A DNA stretch of 64,000 nt from Diphasiastrum complanatum (GCA_029204225.1 CM055098.1:21239097-21303096), one strand, 5' to 3'; numbered from the stretch's first letter, positions 1 through 10,147 are shown. Translations and numbers: made by a program. Notes: a model not told the origin generated them from the letters alone.

Positions 1-1499
1 AATGGACGAGATCAAGAAATTATTTGGCTCTTCTTCCCTCATGTGTAAATGGATTCCGATGTTGTTTGTCTTTTTGACAGGCTTCGAGAACTCAGTATCG
101 GGTCTTGATATCTTTAGACCTGTGACTATGTTTTTTTTACACATGTCATACAGGCTCCTCATGTTCAGATGATATATTCTTCTGTGCCAGAGCTGATTTT
201 CATTTTTTGATGCATTTAATATGCTATCAGAGTTGGTAGTTATCTTGTCTTGGTAGAGCTTTCCTTCTCTACATCCAACCATCAACAATTTTTTTGTATT
301 TTTTTCGATCATGCGGCATGTATTGCCATCGAACAAAACTCGAATTTCAAGATCTGTCATCTTGGAGACTGATAGCAGATCTTTTCTGAGTAAAGGCACG
401 TAGAGTGCTCCTGGCAGCTTTGCTTGACCTGACAGTGTTCCAGTTGTAGAGTCCCGATGCCTTTGACATCGTGTCTGCTCTCATCACCTAGAATAACTGC
501 TCTGTTATTTTTGAGTTCTTTGAAGTCGATCAAGAGTTTCTTGTTGCAGGTGATGTGTGATGTTGCTCTTGAATCAATGACTACATTGTAGTCATGTTCA
601 TTGTAGTTCGTCGAAGCTTCATCAAGTATTGTGAAGGCTTCATCACCTCTATCTACATCCTTGGATGATTCTGCAACAATTGCTTTCTCAGTTTTGTTCT
701 TTCGTTTTGGGTTGAATCTGCAATCGTATGCAGAGTGTCTCTTCTTCTTTTCAGTGCATGCAAGATATTGTTGGATTGAACCAACATTTGTTGGCTGTAT
801 GGCCTGGTTTGTGACAAGAAGAAGATTGTTGATTCGAGGACTTCGTCTTCTCAAATCTAAGTTTGTTCTTATTTTTCTTCCTTCTTTTCGTGAAGAGGGC
901 CTTCTCTTAATCATTGCTTACTTCTCCTTCATCCCTCATCAGCCTCTCATCAACGACAAGACTGATTGCTTTGTCGAATGTCATATCTGGTAGACTCATT
1001 ATGAGCATTCTCAAAAGCTGATAGGACATAGGTAGAGACTTCATAAAGTACATCAGTTGTTGTGGTGCTAGGACTGGTGCTCATGTCTTGATGCAGCAAG
1101 TTGAGCGAAGATCGTTCTGATCTTCTCAACGTGCTGGTCTAACTGGTTGTCATCCCATCATATGGATTGTAGCTGATTGTGAAGATGCGTCACTGAAGCT
1201 GTAGTCCTCACTTCATACTTTTGTTTTAATCTTTCCCATGCTGCATGGTTGCTTTTATAATTTTCAATTTGCATGCGTAGATCTTCGTTAATGGATGAAA
1301 CGATGATCACCATTGCACGCTCATCCTTTCTGATCCATTCAACTCTCCTCGGGTCTCTCTCTGGAGGATGCACCTATGAGAGTTTGGTCATCGACCAGAT
1401 GCCTTCGATCTTCAGAAGTGTTTTGATTTTGAATTTTCATATTCTGTAATTTGCGCCATCAAGATTGATTGCTACTCTTGTTTGTATCATTGTAGCCAT
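1..1499 (-). pseudogene. Ty1/copia gag-protease-pre-integrase remnant
   Basis: This is the N-terminal part of a copia polyprotein read leftwards and cut by the window edge. The frame opens at an ATG at 1499-1497 (MATMIQTRVAINLDGANY), the usual copia Gag start. A UBN2-type Gag stretch follows at 1373-1158 (WIRKDERAMVIIVSSI). At 914-357 there is a protease segment with DSRATSH, where active copies of the superfamily have DSGA(S/T)SH, so the catalytic Asp is kept but the Gly is Arg. A pre-integrase block with LWHRRIYHLN lies below position 230. Several frames are needed, so the copy is dead. Gag would form particles and the protease would mature the polyprotein. The element differs from the E1/E2/E3/H families in the rest of the window. 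Confidence 0.8.
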
Positions 1500-1553
1500 A
1501 TTGTGTTGTCTAGAAAATCACTACTTATATATCGGTAGTGATAACTTGTGAGA

Positions 1554-1563
1554 TCTGATACCA
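1554..1563 (-). other. Primer-binding site (initiator tRNA-Met)
   Basis: Read leftwards the sequence is TGGTATCAGA followed by TCTC, complementary to the 3' end of plant initiator tRNA-Met. It directly follows the LTR that ends at 1564 and fixes the orientation of this copia element. Confidence 0.8.
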
Positions 1564-2236
1564 TGTCGCGAACGGGTTTGTTTCATTGTCGTGAACGATT
1601 TTGTTTTTTTGAATTTTCTTTTGTGGGGAAGCTCACAAGAACCTAGACACGTGACTACAGATCACAAAACAGATTTCATTCTAGCAATCAAGACAAGGGA
1701 AGACAAGAAGATGCACGAAATAGAGCAATCAAATTATCAGTTTAATTTTTAGAGCAAGATGGCCAGTGTCTCACTCGTTGGTGGCCTGACGCTCTGCCCT
1801 TTCGCTGTGTTCTGCTCGTTGGCAGACTTTCATGCACAATTGTTTTGTTTCTACGCTTTTTTTTTTCTGCTCTACTCATGCACACTCTCTGTGTCTCAAT
1901 GTATATACTTTGATCCAGAAAAGTAGTTTATATCTCCACTGTGTGGAGTTTACAAGATAGCTAAATAGAGAATTACAAGAGTAGTTAACGCTAATCAAAT
2001 AATTAGTTATTCTCCGTTATTGCTAGCTATTTCAGCTGGGAATGAAGTTTAAGACTCCACGCCCGTTGAGATGTCAGCTGGCAGAGCGAAAGATTTTTTT
2101 TCGTTTCTTCCATTTCGTGTCTTTGTCTTTCTGGCCCTGGAGGCATGCAGATGTTTTACTTTCGCGAACCATTTGACCTTCACGTTTTGCTTCGCTTCAT
2201 GTCTTAGGATTTTCAAGGTCCGTTGACTTTCGCGAG
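1564..2236 (-). repeat. 5' LTR of the leftmost minus-strand copia
   Basis: Starts with TGTCGCGAA on the plus strand, directly next to the primer site. The far end lies near 2230-2240, where the sequence reads TTTCGCGAG, an inverted match to the start. The exact end is uncertain by about 5 bases. From about GAGTAC onward the sequence aligns with copia pol at 8166 and belongs to the interrupted host element. No LTR partner lies inside the window. Confidence 0.65.
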
Positions 2237-3590
2237 TACAACTCCATTTTGATGAACCAGACCTGGAAACTGGTCAACTTCCCCACTCACAAGAGTTATC
2301 GACAACAAGTGGATCTTCAAAAAGAAGATAAACTCTGATGGTTCCATTGCAAAATGGAAAGCATGGCTGGTGGCTAAAGGATTCACTCAATTCCAAAGAG
2401 TGGATTATCAAGAATTTTTCAATCATGTCGTCAAGATGCAGTCAATCAGGACTTTGATTGCGTTAGCAGCCGTAGAAGACCTCGAAATGCACCAAATGGA
2501 TGTCGAGACAACATTTCTCAACAACAATATTAAAGAGGAGCTGTACACCTTCCAACTGGAAGGATTCAAAGTCAAAGGCCAAGAGCACAAAGTGTGCAAG
2601 CTGCACAAAGCAATCTATGGTCTGAAACAGGTCGCAAGAGCATGGTTCGATAGAATCAACTCTTATCTCATTCAATTAGGATTCGCAAACAATTTAGCTG
2701 ACTGTAATGTTTATTCAAAGCATATAAGCACCAATTCAGTTCACATAGCTCTTTACGTAGATGATGCATTTATTCAGTCTAACGACACTTCTCTACTTCA
2801 CACTACTAAGAGTGATCTATCAAAGGAATTTGACATGATTGATTTAGGAGCTGTTCATTCTTTGCTAGGAATTCACATTACTAGAGATAGACTTCAAAAG
2901 AAGGTCTATCTTAGCCAGCAGACATATTTAAAAGGCATTTTAGAAAAGTTTTATATGTATGATTGCAAACCAATTAATACCCTAATCAATCCAAGTATAG
3001 TATTGACTAGAACTTCTTGTGCTAAGACTGATAGTGAAATACTCGACTTATCGAAGTACCCTTATCATTCACTAATCGGATCTCTAATGTATGCAATGCT
3101 GTGTACTAGACCAGATTTAGCATATATTGTTAGCATGTTAAGTCAATTCATGTCTAATCCTAGGATCTCTCATTGGAAAGCATTAAAGAGAGTGATGAGA
3201 TATATTCAATGAAGTTAAAATCACATCTTATGTTACGATGAAAATGCTATCAACCCACTCATCCAGTGAGGCTACTCCGACTCAAATTGGGGAGGAACAG
3301 TCCCTGTCAGAAAATCTACCTCCGAGTTCTGTTTCTATTTGGCAGGGGGACCGATTTTGTGAAATTCAAGAAAACAGAAATCAGTTGCGCTTTCTTCGAC
3401 AGAGGTAGAGTACATTGTAGCATGTCAAGCTTCAAAAGAAGCTGTATGGATCAGGTTATTACTTCACGACTACATCACACTCAGTTTAATGCTACCACCA
3501 TTCTATGTGACAACTTGAGCTGTATTTCACCGTCACTGAATCCCAGATTTCATGGCAAATCCAAGCACATAGAAATTTAGTATCCAGCAA
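2237..3590 (+). pseudogene. Ty1/copia RT-RNase H fragment (copy A)
   Basis: Reverse transcriptase and part of RNase H of a copia element. Visible landmarks are the RT start (VDYQEFFNHVVKMQSI), the first catalytic block (MDVETTFLNN), IYGLKQVARAWF, and the active-site block ALYVDDAFI with both Asp residues. RNase H follows the stop near 3212 in other frames (RKSTSEFCFYLAG; LSSTEVEYI; CDNLSC; HGKSKHIEI). The 5' half is separated by the LTR at 1564-2236 and would lie left of the window. The 3' end stops after HIEI, about 60 residues short of a normal copia pol. It aligns closely with copy B over 2237-3000 versus 8166-8916, so both come from one family. Frameshifts make it non-functional. Confidence 0.85.
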
Positions 3591-3829
3591 AGGGTAACTA
3601 ATCCTATCATAATTTCAAAGTTCAGACGTCAAGTTTAATAATTTGAAGGCATTGAAGGCTTGGCCATCTTCAAGGACTTCCACAAAACTTGCATTTAGAG
3701 CAAGTTTGCAGAAATACATTACTTTTTCAATAGTCTGCAGAAATACATCATTTTTCAACAGCTTCGACTTTTTCGCATTTTCCGAAATTCGACATTTGCA
3801 TAGCTCAAAAGTTTAACTGTTTAACTAAC

Positions 3830-3983
3830 CTTCAACTCTTTGCGAGAAATGCGAAGAGAGAGAAAATCCCAAAGGTCATCTATTTTTCATGTGTTAAGCT
3901 GTTTTAAAGACATCACCATCTTTTTGGAGCACCTTCGGCTTCTTGCAAAAAATGCAAAGAGAGAAAAATCCCAAAGGATGTCT
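3830..3983. repeat. Imperfect ~51 bp direct repeat
   Basis: Unit 1 (3830-3881) and unit 2 (3933-3983), offset 103 bases, share the pattern CTT-n-TTTGCGAGAAATGCGAAGAGAG, then AAATCCCAAAGG and TCT, with scattered substitutions. They may be duplicated enhancer-like modules of an LTR. Confidence 0.6.
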
Positions 3984-4152
3984 CAAATATGCGAGGAACC
4001 TTTCAATGACGTCCTCATCCGCGTCAACGATGCTAAATTATTGACCATATATATACAGTGTACAGTTGCCACAGAAGCCATATACTTTCAAGTACAACGG
4101 CTTTTTTAATCAGGTGACAAGCATTCAATGTAATTAATACACGGATGAGATC

Positions 4153-4160
4153 TATAAATA
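4153..4160 (+). promoter_or_regulatory. TATA box candidate
   Basis: TATAAATA inside the LTR-like block, followed by non-coding DNA. It fits the pol II promoter of an LTR but has no supporting transcript evidence. Confidence 0.4.
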
Positions 4161-4607
4161 GATCATCCAAGCACAGATTACGAGTTGCTCCGTCCATGAG
4201 ACATATTATTTGAGCCTCCCAATTACGCCATCAGTTTTGGTTGTAATTGCTATTTTGTATTGTGCTTTAATATAATATACCAACAACTTGCTTTTATCTG
4301 TGTACAACGTAGATGAATGCTTGTTGTGATTGAATGTACTTTCATTGTTGTTTGATCACACTTGTTTACTCACTCTGATTAGAACACGCATGTCTAAGAA
4401 TCCTCAGTTTCTGATCAGATGATGGTCGTCTTTGACGCCTGAGGGACTCGCGATATCATACTGCTCTTCCATTTATTTTAGAACTATACTTCGCATTGAA
4501 TCTGATTTCAGTAGGCATTTGTACTAGCTATGCTCAAACACATGACAACTCAATTTACAAAAAGGTTTTTTACTTAAAAGTTCATAGAATTTTATATTTA
4601 GTAACCA

Positions 4608-4994
4608 CTATGCTAAGCATGGAACAAAAGTAAGCATACATGAATAAAAATATGTTTTATAATTACACACCAAAGTAACTAGAGCTTTATCAAAATAGGC
4701 TTTAATGGCCTCGTCTTGGCAAAGTCGAATCTTTATCATAGTCTCGTTCAGAATGAAAATAGAACGAGACTTATCCGTCTCCTTTACAAGCATGCTCACA
4801 AAACCTTCTTCCTCATCCTCATCTGGTTGATCAGCAAGCAATCTTCCTTGAATTTTGAACTGTGAGTCTCCCCTGCCAGGCTTCTCAGCTAAATGAATAA
4901 AAAGCTCAGACAACTTTGTGTTGTTGACCCCTCTGGTGAGGTTGTACATAAATTTTTTCTTATCTTTCAGTGAAATATCTTGAGGTTTACCCAA
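4608..4994 (-). CDS. Open frame of unknown function
   Basis: A 128-codon open frame that I do not recognise. It begins at TTG with a stop two codons upstream and no ATG near the start, so it could be an exon fragment or chance. The predicted product is hydrophilic, with an acidic run (DEDEEEGF) in the middle and a hydrophobic, Cys-containing tail (VTLVCNYKTYFYSCMLTF). The last codons fall inside a CTATGCTAAGCATGG motif like the units of the nearby palindrome array. It has no retrotransposon motif. It lies between LTR-like DNA and the array and may belong to the same unidentified repeat. Confidence 0.2.
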   Translation of the reverse strand: MGKPQDISLKDKKKFMYNLTRGVNNTKLSELFIHLAEKPGRGDSQFKIQGRLLADQPDEDEEEGFVSMLVKETDKSRSIFILNETMIKIRLCQDEAIKAYFDKALVTLVCNYKTYFYSCMLTFVPCLA

Positions 4995-5245
4995 AATTTA
5001 AAAAAAAATCCTCGACATTTCGAAGATTATCAGAGACAATTGAGAATCTGTAGAGAAAAAGATTCTTTAGGAAAATTTCAAACATTACCTTAATGAAAAT
5101 ACCGAAAACTTTAAATAGACAAGCAATTTTTGTGAAAAATCTCTAAAAATCATAACAAAAAATCCAACACATTTTCCTACTAAAACATTTGAAAAGTTTC
5201 ACTTTTCTCAAACAGCCTTGTAAAACGGAAAAAATATGAGTAACG
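4995..5245. other. AT-rich non-coding DNA
   Basis: A-rich stretch between the unknown open frame and the palindrome array. No coding or structural signal seen. Confidence 0.4.
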
Positions 5246-5794
5246 ACCTATGTTGAGCATGGGTTGTGTTCGGGTCCTGTGTAACAACCTATGCTCAACA
5301 TAGGATGTTGGCATGATGTTTTTATTCTTATCACCTATCGACCTATGCTGAGCATAGGTTGCATCTCTAGTCCTCTTCTAACCTATGCTAGGCATAGGTT
5401 AGCAAGTAGCATGCGAAGACATCCTATACTGAGCATAGGTGGGACTAGAGGGCACGACTGACGACCTATGCTGAGCATAGGTTAGAAGAGGACCAGAGAT
5501 GCAACCTATGCTCAGCATAGGTCGAAACATGGAAAGAATAGAAACATCCTACCAGCTTCCTAAGCTAAGCATAGGTTGTTACTTAGGACCCGAACACAAC
5601 CTATACTGAGCATAGGTTAGAAGAGGACCAGAGATGCAACCTATGCTCAATATAGGTCGAAACATGGTAAGAATAGAAACATCCCATCGGCTTCCTATGC
5701 TGAGTATAGGTTGTTTCTTAGGACCCGAACACAACCTATGCCCAACATGGGTTAGAGGAGAGGACTCGTGCAGCCACCTATGCTGAGCATAGGT
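5246..5794. repeat. Array of 13 hairpin palindromes
   Basis: Thirteen copies of a 19 bp near-palindrome with consensus ACCTATGCTGAGCATAGGT: an 8 bp inverted repeat around a TGA or TCA centre. Unit starts are 5246, 5287, 5341, 5381, 5422, 5464, 5504, 5558, 5599, 5639, 5693, 5734 and 5776. Spacings are 40-42, except three of 54. A higher-order unit of 135 bp repeats from 5464 and from 5599. The segment 5341-5390 is an inverted copy of 5464-5522 including its spacer (AGAAGAGGACCAGAGATGCA), so the array also holds a large palindrome. Substitutions mostly hit one arm at a time. Confidence 0.9.
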
Positions 5795-6082
5795 CACCCA
5801 AGTTTTAAGAAGATGAAGACTAGCTAAAATCTGAATATTTAGTAATGCAATAATTTAGTACCCATGCTAAGCATAGAACAAAGTTAAAAAATGACAATAA
5901 TCTTATTGTCAAGAAATGTGTGAGCGAAAACGTATGCAGAGCTCTGGAAACATGTGTGCTTCTGAATTCTCGGATACAAAGAGTTTGCCAAAACAAAAAA
6001 TGTTCCCTATTTGAGTTACTCATATTTTCTTAGAATTTGGAAAAGAGATTTTGGACTAGTAAAAATTTCCAAAAAATCATGA
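5795..6082. other. Spacer between palindrome array and DUF7869 relic
   Basis: AT-rich DNA with one further single palindrome (CCCATGCTAAGCATAG, 5861-5876), resembling the one at 4605-4622. No reliable coding region. Earlier exons of the DUF7869 gene could lie here but I cannot place them. Confidence 0.4.
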
Positions 6083-7440
6083 ATGACAGTATGCTCCACT
6101 TGCGAGTTGTTAAAGTCTGCAAAACAACTTGCAAAGACCAATGATGAAAAAGGTAAATATTAATTAAATTTGTCATTCATTTTAATACTTTCTGTTTTGA
6201 AAAAATTTAAGTTGCAATCTTTTTTAATATCATTATGGTATGATCTTTATTCTATCAAATAAGTGAATCATTGTATTTTCAGTGGATGCTGCAAAAGCTC
6301 TTCAACTGCACAGAGATCAACAAATAGTTGAAAGATAAAAGTTGGCCAAGCATCGAAGGAAATGTTTGGAATGTCCACAAAAATATCTGGGCCTTGTTAT
6401 TGATGGCATGGATCAGAAGAAAACAATGTTGTCTCATTTTGTCAGAGTACCCAAAAATTTGACCAAGGCAGATTTTATTCAGGTTCATCTCATTGGAGCA
6501 CTTGTGTTTAATGGCACTTTGGAGTCCAAGGTCTTTTTCAATTATCCCAATGTTCGAAATGATCCAGATTTGACGATTACCATTTTTCATAAGATAATTT
6601 GCGAATTTGGTGAAAATCTTCTAGAAATACTGTATTTGCAGCTTGACAATACTACTAGGGAAAAGAAAAACCAAACTGTTTTGGCATACTTGTCCATGCT
6701 AGTGGAGAAATTATTTTTCAAAAAAGTAAAAATAGGATTTTTGTTGGTAGGACATACCCACGATCAAATTGATCAAATGTTTAGTTGCTTTTCTAACAGG
6801 TTGAGACACAAGATTGCATTTTCTTTACCAGTGCTTCAAAACATTGTTGAGGAATCGTATGTGCCAAAGCCAAACATGTCATTAATTAGACACACATATG
6901 ATTTTCGTGATTATGTTAAGGTAGCGTCCAACGAAACAGAACAATGCATGGCTGATATTAATGATATTAGATTTCAGCACCAGTTTAAAATCAGATGTAA
7001 CGAATCAGACATTATATTATTGTGGGGCAAACTATTTTCAAATTCAGTTTCATGGCTACCTCTTGAAGGAGTTCGATTTTTGCTTAACATTCCATCGACT
7101 CAAATCAAGCTTGCTGTGTTGTCTCCCTTGAAGTCCTTGCTAGAAGAACAAAAGGCGCAAATAGAACATCATGAGATTGATCCATTTGCCTCATTAAATT
7201 TCTTGGAATCAAGTATTCAAACAGCTATCATTTTTTTGATGAGTTTGATCAACATTGGTGGATGGACTTTTTCGAGGAACAAAAAATCAGTTTGCTCAAT
7301 CTCGAACATACATCAACAACTGAAGAATTTCATTGGCCTCATAGATTAGGAACATCAACTACAACTGTCGAACCTTCAGATCTTCCTCGAGATAATGATT
7401 TCTTGCAGCTTGTGCAAGGTGAGAAACATGAAATTTATGT
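6083..7440 (+). pseudogene. DUF7869-type protein relic, one intron
   Basis: Relic of a eukaryotic family known as DUF7869, function unproven. An exon ending at 6152 carries VCSTCELLK, the Cys-pair motif that precedes the domain in relatives. A GT-AG intron at 6153-6282 keeps the frame. The second exon carries LGLVIDGMDQ, LYLQLDNTT then KNQT, and FLLVGHTHDQIDQMFS, the three strongest blocks of the family, in the usual order. The conserved Asp residues could be a metal-binding set like that of RNase H-fold nucleases; that is inference. The gene is broken by an in-frame TAA at 6336-6338 and a slip in the T7 run at 7231-7237, after which the frame continues (FDEFDQHWWMDFFEEQ) to about 7440. The first in-frame ATG of exon 2 is within GMDQ. 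It is joined to copia copy B. Confidence 0.7.
6153..6282 (+). other. Intron in the DUF7869 relic
   Basis: Donor GTAAAT at 6153 and acceptor TTTTCAG ending at 6282 enclose 130 AT-rich bases. Splicing is phase 1 and joins two stretches that both match the family, which is the main support. Confidence 0.6.
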
Positions 7441-8916
7441 GGACTCAAGGAACAGATCCATGCTACATCAAGCACCCATACCTGCGAAGTTTTGGGTAGA
7501 AGCTGTTGCCACAGCTTGTTACGTGTAGAACAAATCCAGCACCAAAGTCGTCAACAACAATACTCCTCATGAAGTTTGGCACGGGCACAAGCCTAGTCTC
7601 AACCATTTAAAAATCTTTGGTTGTATATGTTTTGTTCACGTTCCTAAACAACTTAGGAAGAAGCTGGATCATAGGACAAATAAATGTATTTTCATTGGCT
7701 ATCTTGATGAACATAAAACTTATAAAGTTTATGATCCATCCACCAATGTAGTATTTGTCTCTAGGGATGTAATATTTCAAGAACATACATACTATGATTT
7801 CAAACAACCATCGATAAACGATGTTATGTCATTTCATCCTATTTTATGTAGCATGGATTCTTCCAACGTTGATGTTCTTTCTACAAAACCTAAAGCTACA
7901 GCTATAGAAGCCGATTAGCTGATAGTACCTGTCATCAGACCAGACCAAGCTAGCCCGAACAGATTTGAAGAAATTAAAAAAGAAGCATCATCACATCCTG
8001 GTCAACCCAACATCCGTAGATCCTCACGAACTCAGACAATTCCTAAGAGGTATGCAGCTCAATCATTCTGGACTTCATCAGAAGAACCAGAGAGCCCACC
8101 TGAAGCAATTAACACCAAGGATGTTGTGAAGTGGCAAGAAGCTATGGGAAGTGAGTACTACTCACTTTTGACGAATCAAACCTGGACACTGGTCGACTTC
8201 CCCACTCACAAGAGAGTTATCGACAACAAGGGATCTTCAAGAACAAGATCAATTCTGATGGTTCCATTGCAAAATGGAAAGCACGGCTGGTGGCTAAAGG
8301 ATTCACTCAAGTCCAAGGGGTGGATTATCAAAAAAATTTCAGTCCTATCGTCAAGATGCAGTCAATTAGGACATTGATTGCATTAGCATCCGCGAAAGAC
8401 CTCAAAATGCACCAAATGGATGTCAAGACAACATTTCTCAACAACAATGCTGAAGAGGAGCTCTCTACACCTTCCAACCGGAAGGATTCGAAGTCAAAGC
8501 CAAGAGCACACAGTGTGCAAGCTGCACAAAACAATCTACAATCTGAAACAGGCCGCAAGAGCATGGTTCGATAGAATCAACTCTTATCTCATTCAATTAG
8601 GATTTGTAAACAATTCAGCTGACTGTAATGTTTATTCAAATCATATAGGCACCAATTCAGTTCACATAGCTCTTTACGTAGATGATGAATTTATTATGTC
8701 TAATGACACTTCTCTTCTACACACTACTAAGAGTGATTTGTCAAAGGAATTTGACATGACTAATTTAGGAACTGTTCATTCTTTGCTAGGAATTCACATT
8801 ACTAGAGATAGACTTCTGAAGAAAATCTATCTTAGCTAGCAGACATATCTAAAAGGCATTTTAGAAAAGTTGCATATGTCTGATTGCAAAACCCCAATGG
8901 ATCCAAGTATAGTATT
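7441..8916 (+). pseudogene. Ty1/copia integrase-RT fragment (copy B)
   Basis: Second copy of the copy A family. It starts in the integrase core (SRNRSMLHQAPIPAKFW) just after the position of the catalytic Glu, continues through the integrase C-terminal part (HEVWHGHKPS; KIFGCICFVH; RDVIFQEH), then RT (VDYQKNFSPIVKMQSI; MDVKTTFLNNN; LYVDDEFIMSNDTS). TAG at 7526-7528, TAG near 7916 and several frameshifts disable it. The 5' end is fused to the DUF7869 relic near 7440, and the 3' end is interrupted at 8917 by a foreign LTR just after the CKTPMDPSIVF block. No other half of this copy appears further right. Confidence 0.85.
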
Positions 8917-9074
8917 TGTGAAGATTATTAACATATTATCTTCCATCTCGAGTTTGGGGTCATGTCCATGGTGATTTCCACTAAAATTCATGTTGTACAT
9001 AAAAGGAGTGTGAATTGAGCACATATCCTTCTAGTGTAGTTCGGATTTGAGTTAAATAGGTTCAATTATGATGA

Positions 9075-9228
9075 CATGCAAATGTTTAGATAGCATGCAA
9101 AGTTTTACTATATGCATGCAAGCCACATGCAATCAATGCATGCAACATGCAAAGTAGTTTCAATGATCTACACATGTCTAGGCAGTTTTATGAGTTGACA
9201 TGCAGTACATGCAACATACATGCATGCA
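9075..9228 (+). promoter_or_regulatory. Cluster of ten CATGCA (RY-type) motifs
   Basis: CATGCA begins at 9075, 9094, 9115, 9126, 9139, 9146, 9199, 9208, 9219 and 9223, all on the plus strand. CATGCA is the core of the plant RY element bound by B3-domain seed regulators. The cluster lies about 700 bases before the TATA box, in the U3 region. Confidence 0.5.
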
Positions 9229-9936
9229 GTTACACATGTGGATCTATGGTAGGTGAATTAGTTCAGTTAAGTGGAATTTCCATGGAACTCCATTGTAGCA
9301 ATTCGAGTCTCTCTCATGTAGAAAAAGTTGGGCATGTTTTGCCACATTGTGAATATTGAGATTTTGGTGTTTTGGACTCATTCTTTCTCTACTCGAGCTT
9401 TCTATGCTTGATTTTCTCTCTCTATCCGAGAGCAGCCTCTTTTTCCCCTACTGAACACTTAGAATTATTTCTGACACTTTAAAAAATAATGATTAAAATT
9501 TTTATCATAATTCAAAAATAATTTTTTTGATACATGAAATATAATTTAAAACACTTTTAAAAATCCAAAAAAAAAAGTATAACTTTTGTTTTAAATAAGC
9601 TAAAAATATTTTTTAGTTATTTTAGTGGTTGTGTATCTAATGATTTTATTTTGAATAGTATTATTATTTCATATAAGCTAACTTTAATTTATTTATGAAA
9701 ATCTATTGACCAAATTTTTGTAGCTTGAATTATTTTCTTGCAAAATACAACATTTTTAACATTACAATATATTTATTTGAAGCATTTTAAAATTGGATAC
9801 TTTTTAAGAAAATTTAAAAAATTTGAAAAAAATGGGTCTCCATGTCATTTCTCTTTTTTTGGGTCATCATGTTGGTAGAGGCAATGTGGCATCTAGATTG
9901 ATCTCTCTCTCCAGAGTTCTAGAAGGCTTCTTGTAG

Positions 9937-9944
9937 TATAAATA
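9937..9944 (+). promoter_or_regulatory. LTR TATA box
   Basis: TATAAATA placed between the RY cluster and the 3' end of the LTR, as expected for the pol II start of a retrotransposon transcript. Confidence 0.5.
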
Positions 9945-10147
9945 ATGTCTTTGTACCTTAAGAATACACTTCTTCAAGTAAAGCTTCCATTTGATCCATT
10001 TGATGTGTAATGATAGTTAGATTGTGATGAATGCTCTTGCCGTGTTGCTAACTAGCTTGCCAATGTTTTCCATCACATTGTTTTTGGACTAGAAGCTAGT
10101 TTAGTGTGCAATCATTAATTCTCTTGATCCTTTGTACTTGCAACAGG

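Larger units (their letters stand above)
3591..4600. other. Non-coding, LTR-like DNA
   Basis: No coding frame of interest. It follows copy A and looks like regulatory LTR sequence. There is a TATAAATA box at 4153-4160, GA-rich direct repeats at 3830-3983, and a possible terminus near 4460 (CTCGCGATATCA). No LTR partner, primer site or target duplication is visible, so calling it the 3' LTR of copy A is only a possibility. Confidence 0.35.

Noticed and set aside
5246-5794. CRISPR-like array
   Set aside because: The regular repeat spacing is CRISPR-like, but spacers are themselves repeated, units invert, and the context is plant retrotransposons with no cas genes.
5579-5797. 72-codon frame in the palindrome array
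   Set aside because: It is a translation of the repeat itself (recurring LSIG and TYAQ blocks) and has no independent support.
6279-6590. Minus-strand frame over the DUF7869 exon
   Set aside because: Opposite-strand shadow; the plus strand carries the family motifs.
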